Below are positions 26,300 to 37,870 of a stretch of DNA of 64,000 nt, piece after piece; position 1 is the first letter of the stretch, and each line of letters starts with the position of its first letter. Source of the DNA: Epiperipatus broadwayi (lineage: Eukaryota; Onychophora; Udeonychophora; Euonychophora; Peripatidae). A program made the position numbers and the translations under genes. The DNA is taken from positions 9,383,950-9,447,949 of the forward strand of contig JAQFVV010006215.1 of assembly GCA_028023455.1 (NCBI GenBank), given 5' to 3'. The notes below the pieces were generated by a model that was not told the DNA's origin, searched no databases, and saw only the letters and a program-made list of their open reading frames with translations.

Positions 26300-27611
26300 C
26301 AGGGATGGGGAACCGTTTTTCATCCAAGAGCCATTTAGATATTTATAATCACATTCGCAGGCAATACCAAGTTTTCGATTTAAAAATTAGTCTACTATAT
26401 TTGATCAAAAATTTAATTAATTTAACTCTAATCATTAACACTGGGCAACCTTTTCAATTGGCAAGCCAATTTCAACTTTTCTTTTTTAAATGAGAACCAT
26501 TTTTTTTAATTAAAAATAAAGTAACACCATTATTATTAAAAACTACTCCACATCAGGGCTGGATCCAATAAGTGCGGGTCCCGATTGGATTTTTTTTGCA
26601 GGGCTCTCTATATATTAAATATTTAAATAAAATGCAAATTCAATATATATGTATATATAAATCAAATGTTAATTTTGGTGGTGATGTGGGGGCCCTTCAA
26701 ATGCGGGGCCCGATTGGGCCCAGTCGCTCCAATCGCCTTAAATCTGGCCCTGCTCCACATGTAATTACATTTTTTTAGATTCACCTTGAACTTATCTTCA
26801 TGGCATATATTCTTAAATTTCTTTCATGTTCAGGAAGGTTAATTCTACATCAGCTAGTATGCAATCTTCTATAAACTCCAGAAAATGATTTTGAATATTT
26901 TGCTTTTGTTTGTTTGTTTTTTTTAAATAACTTGCTCTCACCAGAATTTTTTGTCTTTTTGGACTTTTTATAAAACATAGCAGCTATTTGATGAAGTTTG
27001 TTTTCAAGTTTTCTATTTTAATTTTTTTTTCTTCCTCAATAATATTGTTGTAGTAGAAGATTTGATAAATAGAGTCCCTTAATAATGTATTCTTTATTAC
27101 TGACAAACTTTCCAAACATATCATGTCACATTGATTTACTATTTCTTTTTATTAAAAAAAATGCATTGGTCCATTTCTTTCCAAATTGGTTATTTTCTGT
27201 ATCATTTTTTTTATCTTACTCCTGTAGCCATTCTAATAAAAGTAAATGCAAAATAATAGTAATAAAATGAAATAAAATTTGAGTTTTATTTTGCTAATTA
27301 TATATTCTGTCTGTGAAAATCACTATAAAAACCAACAAAATAGATATTTTGTTAGAATATTGCACCTCAGATACAATGAAATAGTATTATTATAAGGTTT
27401 GGAGAGAGAAAAAGATGTAATTGATAAAATAAATATTTTATTTTACTTATCTCTCAATTCAATATTTACATGCATATCTCAATTGCATATCTACATATTT
27501 AAATAGAAGTTTTATATAGGTCTATTTTATAAATGTTTTGGAAGTGTCTGGGGTTTTTGGATTGAGAGCTTTTGGGAGATTTGGCTATGAGACAGAGGTC
27601 CCCCACTCCTG
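26300..27611. mobile_element. hAT-like non-autonomous element
   Basis: Left end CAGGGATGGGGAACCG. The right end, read inward from 27611, is CAGGAGTGGGGGACCTC, so inverted termini of the CAGGNNTGGGGNACC hAT type are visible with two mismatches. The flanking 8 bp do not match well (TTTTACTG versus ATATACAG). The interior has no intact transposase. It contains the nested element at 26554-26752. Confidence 0.6.
26554..26752. mobile_element. Nested 199-bp hAT-type MITE
   Basis: Ends are CAGGGCTGGAT and, inverted, CAGGGCCAGAT. It is flanked by a perfect 8-bp duplication CTCCACAT (26546-26553 and 26753-26760), the hAT target-site length. Locally GC-rich (GGGGCCCGATTGGGCCC), unlike its surroundings. 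It lies inside the 26300-27611 element and so inserted later. Confidence 0.9.
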
Positions 27612-28380
27612 ATATACAGTATTAACTTTATTAATTTTAAAACTGCTAATTATAGGTTATCAAATTTTTGTTACTTATTTTTATGGATGTTTAATTTTTA
27701 AATCTTTAAATAAATTATGTCATAGATATATGTATATAGTACATGTACAGCTAATGAAAGTTTGTATTATAGGTGCTTATATTAAAACATATATTACATA
27801 TAGTTTACTATTATTTGGATTTTTTTTGGAATCAAATGATGTGGATAGAGTTTTTTATTTTAAACTTACAAATTAATTTGGATAGATTTTGATAGATTTT
27901 CAATTTAGAAATTTGCATGTGTTATACAAAAAATTTATAATTAATAAAATATCATACTTTTAATTCATTAATTTTATTACTTTAAGGCATTTTAATTATT
28001 ATAAACTTATTACAAATGAATAAAGCTAAAATAATTTAAATTTAAAAAGCATGCTTTCAGCAGAACACTGCCAGAATCATAGTGCTGTCTTATTTTTCAG
28101 ATGAAAAATTGTCCTTAAGTAAATTTATTTTGTTATGTAAATGAAACATTTAAATACTTTATTTGTTTTGATAATGGAGCATATTGTTATTTTCTATTAA
28201 TTGTGTAAGGATGTTTTGCAATTGCCCCTACCTTCTTGTATTTTGTTTTTTATCATCTCTTCTGGAACAAATTGTCTTTACATTAATTGAATTATAAACC
28301 CAAACCATTGTGCATTCATGTTCAAGAAAAAATGAATTATATTCATTATTTTGTTTTGTCCTGTTGTACAAATACATGTG
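27612..28380. other. Intron DNA without recognised genes
   Basis: AT-rich, no coding or repeat structure recognised. Confidence 0.5.
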
Positions 28381-29170
28381 CTAGGCAATACTTGTTGATC
28401 TATTCATCTGCAATTTACCATGATAGTCAGCTTTGCATAAGAAGGCACTGCACACAATTTTGTAAACCACTTGGGGTATGTGTTCTGGTGGTATTCTGTC
28501 TTTTGCATTATTCAATGACAGAGGAAATCTAAAGCTAACATTGTGAGTGTTAGCGCATATGTTTCTTAGTTCATTTTCTATCCTGGGAATGTATAGAAGA
28601 CTAATCAAAGGTTTGTTTTTTGTGGTTGTTTATGTTTGTTTAGGTTATTGTAGAATATGCTGATAGTTCTTATTAACTAATTTCAATCATATCCCAGATT
28701 TGTAAAGTCAAAGATGTAAGACTCTATATTATACTTTCAATCAGTTTCATACTTGCATAAGTTTTTGTTTTGTAAAAGAAACTATTCAAACTTGCAAGTT
28801 TATGTTTCACAAGGATTTTCAATTTTGGGTGAATAGTTCCTTTTACTTCAACAGGCTTTAATTTCATTTTATAGTCGAGATTTTGATTGTTTTTTTTTTT
28901 GTATACATAGGCCAAGAAAATTATTCTGTGGTTATTATCTTTGCTTTGATGGTCCATTGTAAAAGTGATATATGTTAAAGGTCCTGATGTATATTATTAA
29001 TATGCATTTCTTAGGTGCAAATAAACACATCATCAACATACCTCATATAAATTTCATTAGATATAGAAGTCAAATATTTTGGGATAATAGTATTCTCAAA
29101 TTTTCATAAATTAATTCTGCATATTATATCACTTAGTGGTAACCCTATAAGTCTGTTCTCCATTTTATAA
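28381..29170 (-). pseudogene. Penelope-like element remnant: RT palm and GIY-YIG endonuclease
   Basis: Reading the minus strand downward, the phrase EQTYRVTT at about 29150 resembles the QT-G-AMGSPLSP region. RYVDDVFIC follows, with the catalytic YVDD at 29029-29040. Then come FTMDHQSKDNNHRI and finally DRIPPEHIPQVVYKIVCSA with DYHGK, a degraded GIY-YIG start of the VVYKI-C-C-A-YIG-T type (28500-28381). RT followed by C-terminal GIY-YIG is diagnostic of Penelope-like elements. Stops and frameshifts are frequent and no complete frame survives. Upstream RT parts may continue toward 30.4 kb but could not be read with confidence. Confidence 0.72.
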
Positions 29171-32100
29171 AATGTCTCTACTATTTTAGATTTGAACTTA
29201 GGTCAATTAAATGTTTTTATTTTTTTTAAGGTTTCTATTAGTTTTAAGATTTTATTTTGATATAACATATCCATAACCAAACTTTATAAAATTTCAATAT
29301 CAAACTATTTTTCCAAAAGAGAGGATAAACCATTCATATCTTTAATACCTGCAATGTTAAATATTATAAAGAATCTTTTAATGTTTTATTATTAGAGCAG
29401 AAAATTGATCTGTTCTGATAACATCTTGACTTAACAAAAAAAATCCTTTCAGAAAAGTCTTTCAATAAGAATATGAAAAGATTAGAAATGTAGGTCTTAT
29501 TCCTAATCCAATGAATTTACTCTGCTCAATTTTTCATTTAAACAACAGAAAATAACGATTGTAAAATAAAAAAAATCTCATAACTAGAATATAACATTTT
29601 ATAATAATAGAGTGAAACACAAACCTATTTCAAGCTATTTAAGAATAATTTGGGTTAGTAGTCAAACTTATTTACCTCATTTATTTAAGAGATCAAAATT
29701 AATTTCTACAAATAACTTCCTTGGTAAATTGGCTAGCATTTCCCTGATATTATGATGCAAGTACTTTGTGAACAATTCTTAACATTAGCAAATTCTTTTA
29801 GTGAAGACAATGCCTTTGTTTGGAAAAAAAGTACCTGCATTAAACTTCTGGGTATTAATTTAAATATTAGCATGAGAAATATTACTGGCACATTGCAATG
29901 GTTTCCTGTTCTTAGATATATTCTCCCACCAGATATCAGGAAAGAAATTGTCTTACAGAAAATGTATAAAAAATCTGCTAAATAAATTGAATTAACTTGC
30001 CAATAACTTAATAAATAGTATCATCATTCAAGATTTATCTCATTTGCAGATTCCCTTTTTGAATGTTTCATCAAGAATCTAAAATCAAAAAACATGTGAA
30101 ATAAAAATGGCCTTCTTATGGGATACCAAACAAATATTTTTTCCAGATCCAATAATAAAGCCAGCTGGCTATGATCTTCATAAACACTAATGAGGTCTGA
30201 TCATAAATTTAAGCAACATGGTTACTGCACTGATCTCCTTCATAATTGGAATTTAACAGCCATTGATATATGCAAATGTGGATAAGCCCAAATTACTACC
30301 CAAATAGCTAATGACTGTTAAATCTATGGCCTCAGTACCAGAATTTAAGAATTTAATGAATCTACTAGTAAATTATCTTCCAATTCGATTCTCTAAATAT
30401 TTTTTATGATATTTTATTAATAGTTAAACTGTCTGAATGAGAGCTGTTGTAGGATCAATCTTTGTTGGATAATGAAGTTTAACAAATTCGGACTATGTAA
30501 CCAAATGGTTATAAAAAAGGACGATGTTCTAAAGTTTTCATTCATTCCAACTGTAATTATCGTAGTTCTCATTTCAAAGTTTTATCCAAAAATATTAGTT
30601 TTATTAACAATTAGAGAATTAGATGGGATAAAGAGACTAAAAAGAGTAAATAATTTGAAGTTTCTAGGATTATTGCAAATTGGTATATTTACATTTTAAT
30701 ATTAATAACTTTAATGTATAGAAGAAAATTTATATTTTTATACATTTTTGTGAGAAATATCTCTTTTTCTGAATTTCATTCTATTAAGATCAAATTTAAT
30801 AAAGATATTAAAAATCTTTACCAGATTTTTCTACTAATTGGCAATTTATGTTAACCCTAAATAATTTATATATATATTGTACCGTTTATTTATATATAGT
30901 ACAAATATATTGGCATTTGGTAAAAGCTAAAAAAAAAAAAAGGGTAAATTTAAAAAAGAAAATCTTTAAAAAGACACATTTAACTTTTTTTTTTTTGTTA
31001 GTGTAATTTATTTTTTAAAAACATACAATGAGAGTTGATTTTTGTGTTTCGAATAATTACTTTGATTAATAATAGGAGTTAAAATTGGAAAGAATAAATG
31101 ACATGCAGATTACTAATCCAGACAAATAAAAATAAAAATTCCGAAGTAAGAGATTACAATCACTAAAATTTTTTTGTTTTGGAAGCTAATTAAAGATGGC
31201 AAAATTATGCTGAAAAAAAAAAACAGACTTTGTAACTTAAATTTAAGAAAGAATATACTGCATTCTCATTCTTATCTGGTATTCTGATAAAAGAACAAAA
31301 GAAAATAGATGCACAGAGAAGTCTAAAAACTGATCATAAATATTCAAATGAGGTCTTGTCTTGTCTGTTTTTCTTTTGGCTAGTCTTGGATCATGAAAGA
31401 TCCAGGACCACTCTATGCTGAAATAATTCTTCATGCTGGAGGGACCAAAGCTTTTGACATTGTTCATCATGAAAACCACCAACCCCAGAAAAGCTTTTGC
31501 AACTAGCCTTTAGGATAAACCAAAAAAGAAGTTGAAAACCAATTGGCCATGAACTCATTCTATCTCTCATGAAAAACCATACATGGTAATGAACAACCTA
31601 TACAAATGTCGATGGAGTGAAACTAATTAACTTCAATGGTCTCTTCAAAACGCGTACTACAAAACTTACCAGTAAGTTAACGGCCATAATTTCTATCTAG
31701 ATAAAAGATTCGCAAACTGAATTTTAAATAATAAATTGTTACTGTGGATAAAAAGAAGACATTAATTATCTATTACTTCAAAGTGTGATATTTGAATTCA
31801 AATGGTTAAAATAATTATCTGAGTATGTGTGTATTTCTTTCCAATATTATAATTTTATTATTATAGGTGTTTAAATGGTTAATGTGTTGTGATAAATCTT
31901 TACTACTAATATAAAAAAAAACTTTCATTGTATGTGCCTAATTTTTTAGTTAGTTATGTTGTTAATTACCTTGCCAATATTATTTCTTAATTAAGTCCAG
32001 GAAGAATATTTTTTTAAAATAAATTGACCAAATCTTAATCCAGATCTTGCAATTATTACTTTATAAGTTACGATATGCTTGATGCAGAATCTGTGAGTCT

Positions 32101-32322
32101 AAAGACTCTGGTGCTCTCTTTTATAAATTAAAAACTGATTCTACCAGCAATTGAAATTATAATAATTCTTAGGTAGAGTTAGTCAGGAAATATAGCTATG
32201 TTTTTTTTAAAATATGAGTGAAATATTTTTGTCTTTCATAGCTTGATTAACTCTCACACCCTAGTGCATAAATGAAGGCCTAACAAAGTGTGAAAAATGT
32301 TACAAACAATATATATATATAT
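29171..32322. other. Intron DNA, mostly unassigned
   Basis: Two plus-strand frames (29752-29985, including NITGTLQWFPVLRYILPPDI; and 30472-30699) look protein-like but match no family I know. They may be transposon scraps. A stretch at 31340-31560 resembles the start of the LTR at 36.5 kb only in CTTGTCTG-TTTTCTTTT. Nothing else was recognised. Confidence 0.35.
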
Positions 32323-32925
32323 TGTAGGTATTCATATTAACAGTAGGTCAAAGTATTAAAAAAATAAAGAAGTTCATTTATCTTGTTCCATGGATAATAG
32401 AGATCTGATACAAAGTTAACTTGATAACCATGGCAACCTAAGGCTTTAAAATAATATTGTTTACTGCTGATTCTAGCTTCAAAAACTTAAATCTGTTGTG
32501 ATCAATCTCAGAAAAAAATATAAACAGGTAAATAAATAAATAGATTTTGAGAATAGTTAAGTGTATCATAAAAGATTACTTGAATAAAATAAACATTATT
32601 ATTAAGTATTACACATTTCAATTTCTATTATTGCAATCACCATAGCAACACCTATTACAAAATTAAATGTTTTATGTTTCACATATATTTGTTTGTAAAT
32701 TAATTTGGGGGGGAAATATTATTAAAAAAACATATGTAAAAATATTTATATCCATTAAAACGTATTAGAATCATAATAGAAATTCTTTATTTTGGTTTAA
32801 AAATGAAAAATCATATCAAACTTGGATTTCATTTTCACTGTATCCAATTTTTTTAAAATCTCCATTTCACTTACAAAAAAGAGGCAAAATTTTCTTGAAT
32901 AGATCGTTCATCATCAAGTTCAATC
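32323..32925 (+). repeat. Left LTR-like direct repeat of the gag-only element
   Basis: Begins TGTAGGTATTCA and matches 36473-37035 (TGTAAGTATTCA...) through AACTTGATAACCATGGCAAC, AATCTGTTGTGATCAATC and CATTCATCATCAAGTT, with one indel of about 45 bp. Both copies have the same orientation and flank a plus-strand gag-like region. It ends where the 408-bp array begins, so the right part of this LTR is interrupted or replaced. Confidence 0.65.
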
Positions 32926-33261
32926 CAAGTTTATGTAAACAGAAAACTACACTTGATGGTGTTTTTGATAGAACGCCATCTGTTATCATAAATACAAGCA
33001 TTAGCAAGTTTTTTAACTTGTGTTTTTTTGTTTTTCATAAATGTACCTTTGAGGTCTTTCTTGCAATGATGTATATTGCAATGATGTATATTGCAGAGGC
33101 TTCTACTATGTGGTGATGCTGAACTGAGATCAGACCCATGTAGCTATTTGGCTTGCTATGCTGAGTTTGAAGACATTAACGTGTCTAAAAGATTCACGCT
33201 TGCAAGCTGAAGAGAAACTGTTTCATAAATGCTCAGAGTTTGTGTTTAGATCTAGTTTCTT

Positions 33262-33319
33262 ATTCCTGTCTTTCACTGACGATAGCAAATAGCTTGAAAT
33301 CATGATCTGAAAGTGGAAT
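33262..33319 (+). ncRNA. Hammerhead ribozyme (type I), unit 1 of the 408-bp array
   Basis: Outer stem I ATTCC/GGAAT (33262-33266 with 33315-33319); inner stem I CTTTCA/TGAAAG (33270-33275 with 33308-33313); core CTGACGA (33276-33282), which satisfies CUGANGA; stem II AGC-AAATA-GCT with a T-T mismatch at its base; GAA (33296-33298); short stem III ATCATGAT; cleavage base C at 33307. All invariant core bases are present. Stem II is short and has a mismatched closing pair, which may lower activity. Confidence 0.82.
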
Positions 33320-33669
33320 TAAAGTTAGAGATAGTGAATGCTCGCTCTGACATTTATGTAAACAGAAAACTACGCTTGACGGTGTTTTTGGTAGAACGCC
33401 ATCTGTTATCATAAATACAAGCGTTAGCAAGTTTTTTAACTTGTGTTTTTTTGTTTTTCATAAATGTACCTTTGAGGTCTTTCTTGCAACGATGTATATT
33501 GCAGAGGCTTCTACTATGTGGTGATGCTGAACTGAGATCAGACCCATGTAGCTATCTGGCTTGCTATGCTGAGTTTCAAGACATTAACGTGTCTAAAAGA
33601 TTCACACTTGCAAGCTGAATAGAAACTGTTTCATAAATGCTCAGAGTTTGTGTTTAGATCTAGTTTCTT

Positions 33670-33727
33670 ATTCTTGTCTTTCACTGACGATAGCAAATAG
33701 CTTGAAATCATGATCTGAAAGTGGAAT
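33670..33727 (+). ncRNA. Hammerhead ribozyme (type I), unit 2 of the 408-bp array
   Basis: Identical core and inner stem to unit 1: CTTTCA 33678-33683, CTGACGA 33684-33690, GAA 33704-33706, cleavage base C 33715, TGAAAG 33716-33721. The outer stem differs by one base (ATTCT/GGAAT), turning a C-G pair into a T-G wobble, so pairing is retained. Confidence 0.82.
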
Positions 33728-34069
33728 TAAAGTTAGAGATAGTGAATGCTCGCTCTGACATTTATGTAAACAGAAAACTACGCTTGACAGTGTTTTTGGT
33801 AGAACGCCATCTGTTATCATATATATATGGGCTGAAATGTAACATTGTATTTATATACAATGATGGAGTTTTATAGCTGATTGTATTATATCGAGGGTTT
33901 AAGTATGATACCTAGAATTTATTGTTGTCGTCATCCTTTGTGGATTTTGTTCACAGCTGGAAAGTTGAATGGGTAGATATGTTCTATGAGAAGATAAATA
34001 AAATTAAAGTAGCAATTTATTTCAAAAACAGATGGAGATATTATATTTGCTATAAAATAATAATTAAGG

Positions 34070-35008
34070 ATGGAAACTAATAAGGTAGAAGGATTATCAG
34101 AATCCAAAAGAGTTCTCTATCAAAAGTTGAGAGAATTAATGGGTGAGATGTATAATAAATTAAGAGAAGATATAGGTAGAGATATAAGTAGAGGATTTGA
34201 AAAATTCAGATAAACTATAAACAAAGGATATAAAGAGCTAAGAGAAGATATGAATAATAAATTTAAAGATGTGAAGGTAGAATGTAAAGAAGCAGAAATA
34301 GAATATTATAAAGTGTCAGAACAAGTGCCTTTAGAAACAGTAATGATAGTTGAAAGGTCTGAAAAGGTAGAAATAAATTGTTTTGATGTTTAGTAGAAAT
34401 GAAATATATAAATGAGCAGACAAGCTTACATATGAAGCTGTTAAAAGTTGAGTAGTCACAACAAAATGAAAATATAAAGATCAAAGATACTCCGAGAATT
34501 ATAAATTGTGTGGTTTAGGAATAAATTTAAGTCCCAAGGAATTGAAAATTTGGACAGTAAATTTGGGAAGAATATAGATTATAGGTGTGTAACACAGGGA
34601 TATAAAAACATATATCATAAGGGAAAGGAAAGGTGGAAATTAGATAATAAAGGAGTCATGGATATAATAATGCAGGAAGAGGATAAGTATTGTAGGAAAC
34701 AAATTAAGCAATCACTCCAAGAAAAAGTTTACATTAATACAATAGAAGGCAAGGGAGATAAACTCTCTGAAGAACATATTAAGAGTTTGTTTTATGAGAA
34801 AACTTATAATAAAGATAACTATATAATAGGCAATAATGTTAATAGTGACATTTCTCTGTTATTTTATTTAGAAATATGGAAAGTAGTTGGAAACTACATG
34901 GAGAGAGGGAAACTTAATTCCAATTTGATAAATTTGGATGGCATGTTTTCCTCACAGACCCATGATTTGATTAATAAATTAATGAATTTATGTATGAATG
35001 TAAAATAA
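34070..35008 (+). pseudogene. Gag-like coiled-coil reading frame, interrupted
   Basis: An ATG at 34070 opens a charged helical frame (LREDIGRDISRGFEKF) that meets a stop at 34211 and then continues in the same frame (YKELREDMNNKFKDV) to about 34390. After a frameshifted segment the same frame resumes at 34508-35008 (166 codons, including GKERWKLDNKGV and KYCRKQIKQSLQE). It lies just inside the left LTR-like repeat and on the same strand, so a retroelement gag is the best reading. The coiled-coil style resembles the gag of gypsy copy 1. No zinc knuckle, protease or RT follows before the right LTR. Protein identity beyond this is unknown. Confidence 0.5.
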
Positions 35009-36410
35009 AAGATAATTGCACAGGAGCATTTTTTTTAAAATTAGGGACAATATAGTGAGACAAGTGATAATTTTGGGAGACAAAAAAAAAAGTGAAGAAA
35101 TATTCATAGTTAAAATACTTTTAGAATTTTAACCATACATGATGCAAATACTATTTGATATTATCCCTTATAAAATTGTCTAATGGTGATGGGTGGATGA
35201 TTTAATGCATTGGAGATATACAATTTAAGGTTTTAGTATCTGTGTTAATTATGAATTGTAATTATTTGTATGATTTTTCTTTGATTGTGTTGTGGCTCAA
35301 AACTTTATGTGAATTTATATGAAGGCCTAAGTTGACAGATGTCCAGGACTCATTATTATAAAATAACAAATAGAAAAAAATTCCTGATGAGAGAATGAAT
35401 ACTTAATTATGAGCAACAAGTTTTAAAAAAATGTTCAGTAGTTTTCCTGATCTCGAATGAAAATATTCAAAGCCAAAGGTTCCTGATTAGCAACCATGTA
35501 GTGCACAACTTAGAAGGTAGTTACCACATCTTTAAGAAATTAAAATAAGATTTAATTAACATTTAGTCAGTTTATTTTAATATTAGAAGTGATTTTAAAT
35601 GGGATATATCTGTTGTTTTGAATCTCTAGCTCATTATAGAAGTTAATTTGCATTCATTTAGTTTATCTCATAAAAAGATGACTTTAAAGGTGGTACATTC
35701 ATTGTCTAAAGCATCACTTGAATAAAAACAATATATTCAATAGAGTTACATTATTAATTTATGACTGTTATAATGTTTAAAGTTTAGACCCATAGTAGTA
35801 TTAATGATATGAATCCCAGATAGATCTAAGAAAAAGATATGAAGTTTTTTAGTGAAGTAAAATATAAAAATATATTTGTTTAATAAAGCAAATATGGTAC
35901 TAAGGAAAATATATGGCTATTAGAGAGAAATTAATGATGTTTAGCTTTATGAATATATTTTTCTTTTGTGAGGTATTATTTAGTTTCCATGAAAGAAATA
36001 CTAAACATTTTGTCTGACTCTAACTTTAAGGTATTGTTGTTAAAATACTAAAAAAAAAAAAAATAACAAAGATGTAGAAGATTAATTGTAACTCCAATAT
36101 AAGACTTTAGTTAAAAATAAAAAAAAATAAAAATGTAGTTGTACTACATAAGTGGACTTTAAAAAAAAACGTATGTATGTATACTAAGAAAATAAAGATT
36201 AAAAAAAGGGAATAAACAAATTCCATATTGTTTTGATGAGGATGGAGTATCTAAAACTTTTTAAGTTGACACATTGAATGGTATATAAAATGACTAAGAT
36301 AGAGAGAATAGATATTTATTTATATTAAAGTTAATATAATATACTATATACACCTCAATTTAAGAAGGAGAAGTGGAAGGAAATTTATATTAAAGTTAAG
36401 TAGTTTAATG
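35009..36410 (+). other. Non-coding interior of the gag-only LTR element
   Basis: AT-rich sequence without any pol motif. In an autonomous element RT and integrase would be expected here, so they have been deleted or were never present. Confidence 0.45.
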
Positions 36411-36472
36411 TTTAAAAGGAAGAAAAAAGGGGAAAAGGACCTTTATTTTTTTTCTTCATGGATAGGAGGTAT
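36411..36472 (+). other. Polypurine tract region before the right LTR
   Basis: AAAAGGAAGAAAAAAGGGG at 36413-36432, and GGATAGGAGGTAT immediately before the TGTAAGTATTCA start of the right repeat. Purine-rich DNA next to the 3' LTR supports the LTR reading and plus-strand orientation. Confidence 0.5.
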
Positions 36473-37035
36473 TGTAAGTATTCAGATTGTATTAAAAAAA
36501 AGTTTGTTTATCTTGTCTGGTTTTCTTTTCATTTGATCCATGAAAGATGGAGATATGGAAATACAAATTAACTTGATAACCATGGCAACCTAAGGCTTTA
36601 AATCTGTTGTGATCAATCCCAGGAAAAAATATAAACAAGTAAATAAATAAATAGATTTTGGGAATAGTTAAATGTGTCATAAAAGATTACTTGAATAAAA
36701 TCAACATTATTATTTTCTATTACACATTTCAATTTCTGTTACTGCAATCACCATAGTAACACCTATTACAAAATTAAATGTTTTATGTTTCACATATATT
36801 TGTTTGTAAATTAATTCAGGGGGAAATTATTATTTAAAAAACATATGTAAAAATATTTATATCCATTAAAATGTATTAGAATCATAATAGAAATTCTTTA
36901 TTTTGGTTTAAAAATGAAAAATCGTATCGAACTTAGATTTCATTTTTGCTGTATCCAATTTTTTTAAATCTCCATTTCACTTACAAAAAGGAGGCAAAAT
37001 TTTCTTGAAAAGATCATTCATCATCAAGTTAAATC
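36473..37035 (+). repeat. Right LTR-like direct repeat of the gag-only element
   Basis: Partner of 32323-32925. Beyond the shared part, a TATA-like TATTATAAATAG (37084-37095) and a possible polyadenylation signal (37230) may belong to the complete LTR. If so, the LTR extends further right than the measured repeat. Confidence 0.6.
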
Positions 37036-37247
37036 TGAGTGACTTCCAACAGTTGTTATGATAGCAAAATGGCATCAGGAGTATATTATAAATAGAATGA
37101 AGAGGCTGTAATTTGGGATCTTATTATTTTGTCATTGCATAGAATAGACATTTTTCTCTATCTGTAAAGATTTATTAAATTTTATTGTCTAAATGGTTAA
37201 TTTATAAAACTATGAAAGAATAAAAATTTTAATTATCTGACTGTTCA

Positions 37248-37483
37248 ATGGGGCATCTTGCTGATGAAATTCCAGGGGAAATGACAAAAATGTGGAAGAA
37301 AGAAAAACCTATCAAAATGCATTGTATTGCAGGTAAGCTATATAAATATATTTCATGGTTATAAAAAAATCTAGAATTGCATTCATTTATTTGTGGTAAA
37401 TATAAATTCTATTATGTCTCTATGGATATCGTATTTCAGATCAAGAAAATCTGCAAGATCGATTAGCTCAACTTATGTTATAA
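37248..37483 (+). CDS. Candidate two-exon open frame with an ESCRT-III-like tail (uncertain)
   Basis: ATG at 37248 opens MGHLADEIPGEMTKM..., with a donor CAG/GTAAGC at 37332/37333 and an acceptor TTTCAG/A at 37439/37440 (107-bp intron). The codon split across the junction is GAT. The second exon reads DQENLQDRLAQLML and stops at 37483. That tail resembles the MIT-interacting motif at the C-terminus of CHMP1-type ESCRT-III proteins (xxL-xxRL-xxL). No upstream exons encoding the ESCRT helices were found, so this may be a gene fragment, a retrocopy scrap, or chance. It lies inside the large cadherin intron on the opposite strand. Confidence 0.25.
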
Positions 37484-37569
37484 TAAGCAATTTAAACTTC
37501 ACTTTTGGAATTCCAAAAAAAAGGGAAAGAAAAAACTAGTATTGATTCTTGACATGATTATAAGTGAAT

Positions 37570-37870
37570 TGTCTCATTAATGGAATTCTCTTTGTACATT
37601 ATTGTCCGTGAAAAAGGAAAATTAAAGCCAGTGATATGTAATTTTGCATCTGTTGTTTTGAAAGCTGGATATTCATATAGTTGAAAGAAAACATTGGAAG
37701 TTGGATAAAAAAGGAATTGAATTTGAATCTGCATTAGTTACCCCACATGCTTATCTTCTCTACTCAAAAAAAAAAACATCTCTACACCTTGGGATTGGAA
37801 ATAAAGAACTGGAAGCTACAATGGATCAATGGATATTGAGTGAAAATGACAGACTTTCACTTATATGATA
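37570..37870 (+). pseudogene. Unidentified protein-like fragment with a frameshift
   Basis: One frame reads GKLKPVICNFASVVLKAG and stops. A shifted frame continues ERKHWKLDKKGIEFESAL, then GNKELEATMDQWILSENDR. WKLDKKG is echoed by WKLDNKG in the gag-like frame at 34.6 kb, which hints that both are retroelement gag relics. I cannot assign a family. Confidence 0.3.

Larger units (their letters stand above)
32931..33826 (+). mobile_element. 408-bp tandem retrozyme array
   Basis: TTATGTAAACAGAAAACTAC recurs at 32931, 33354 and 33762. The second unit is exactly 408 bp. The first is 423 bp only because a 15-bp piece (ATGATGTATATTGCA) is duplicated at about 33068-33097. The third unit is truncated at about 33826. 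Each complete unit contains one hammerhead ribozyme, and the predicted cleavage sites are 408 bp apart (33307 and 33715). Self-cleavage of a tandem transcript would release a 408-nt monomer, the size class of metazoan retrozymes. Units are about 97% identical, so the array looks recent or homogenised. Confidence 0.8.
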
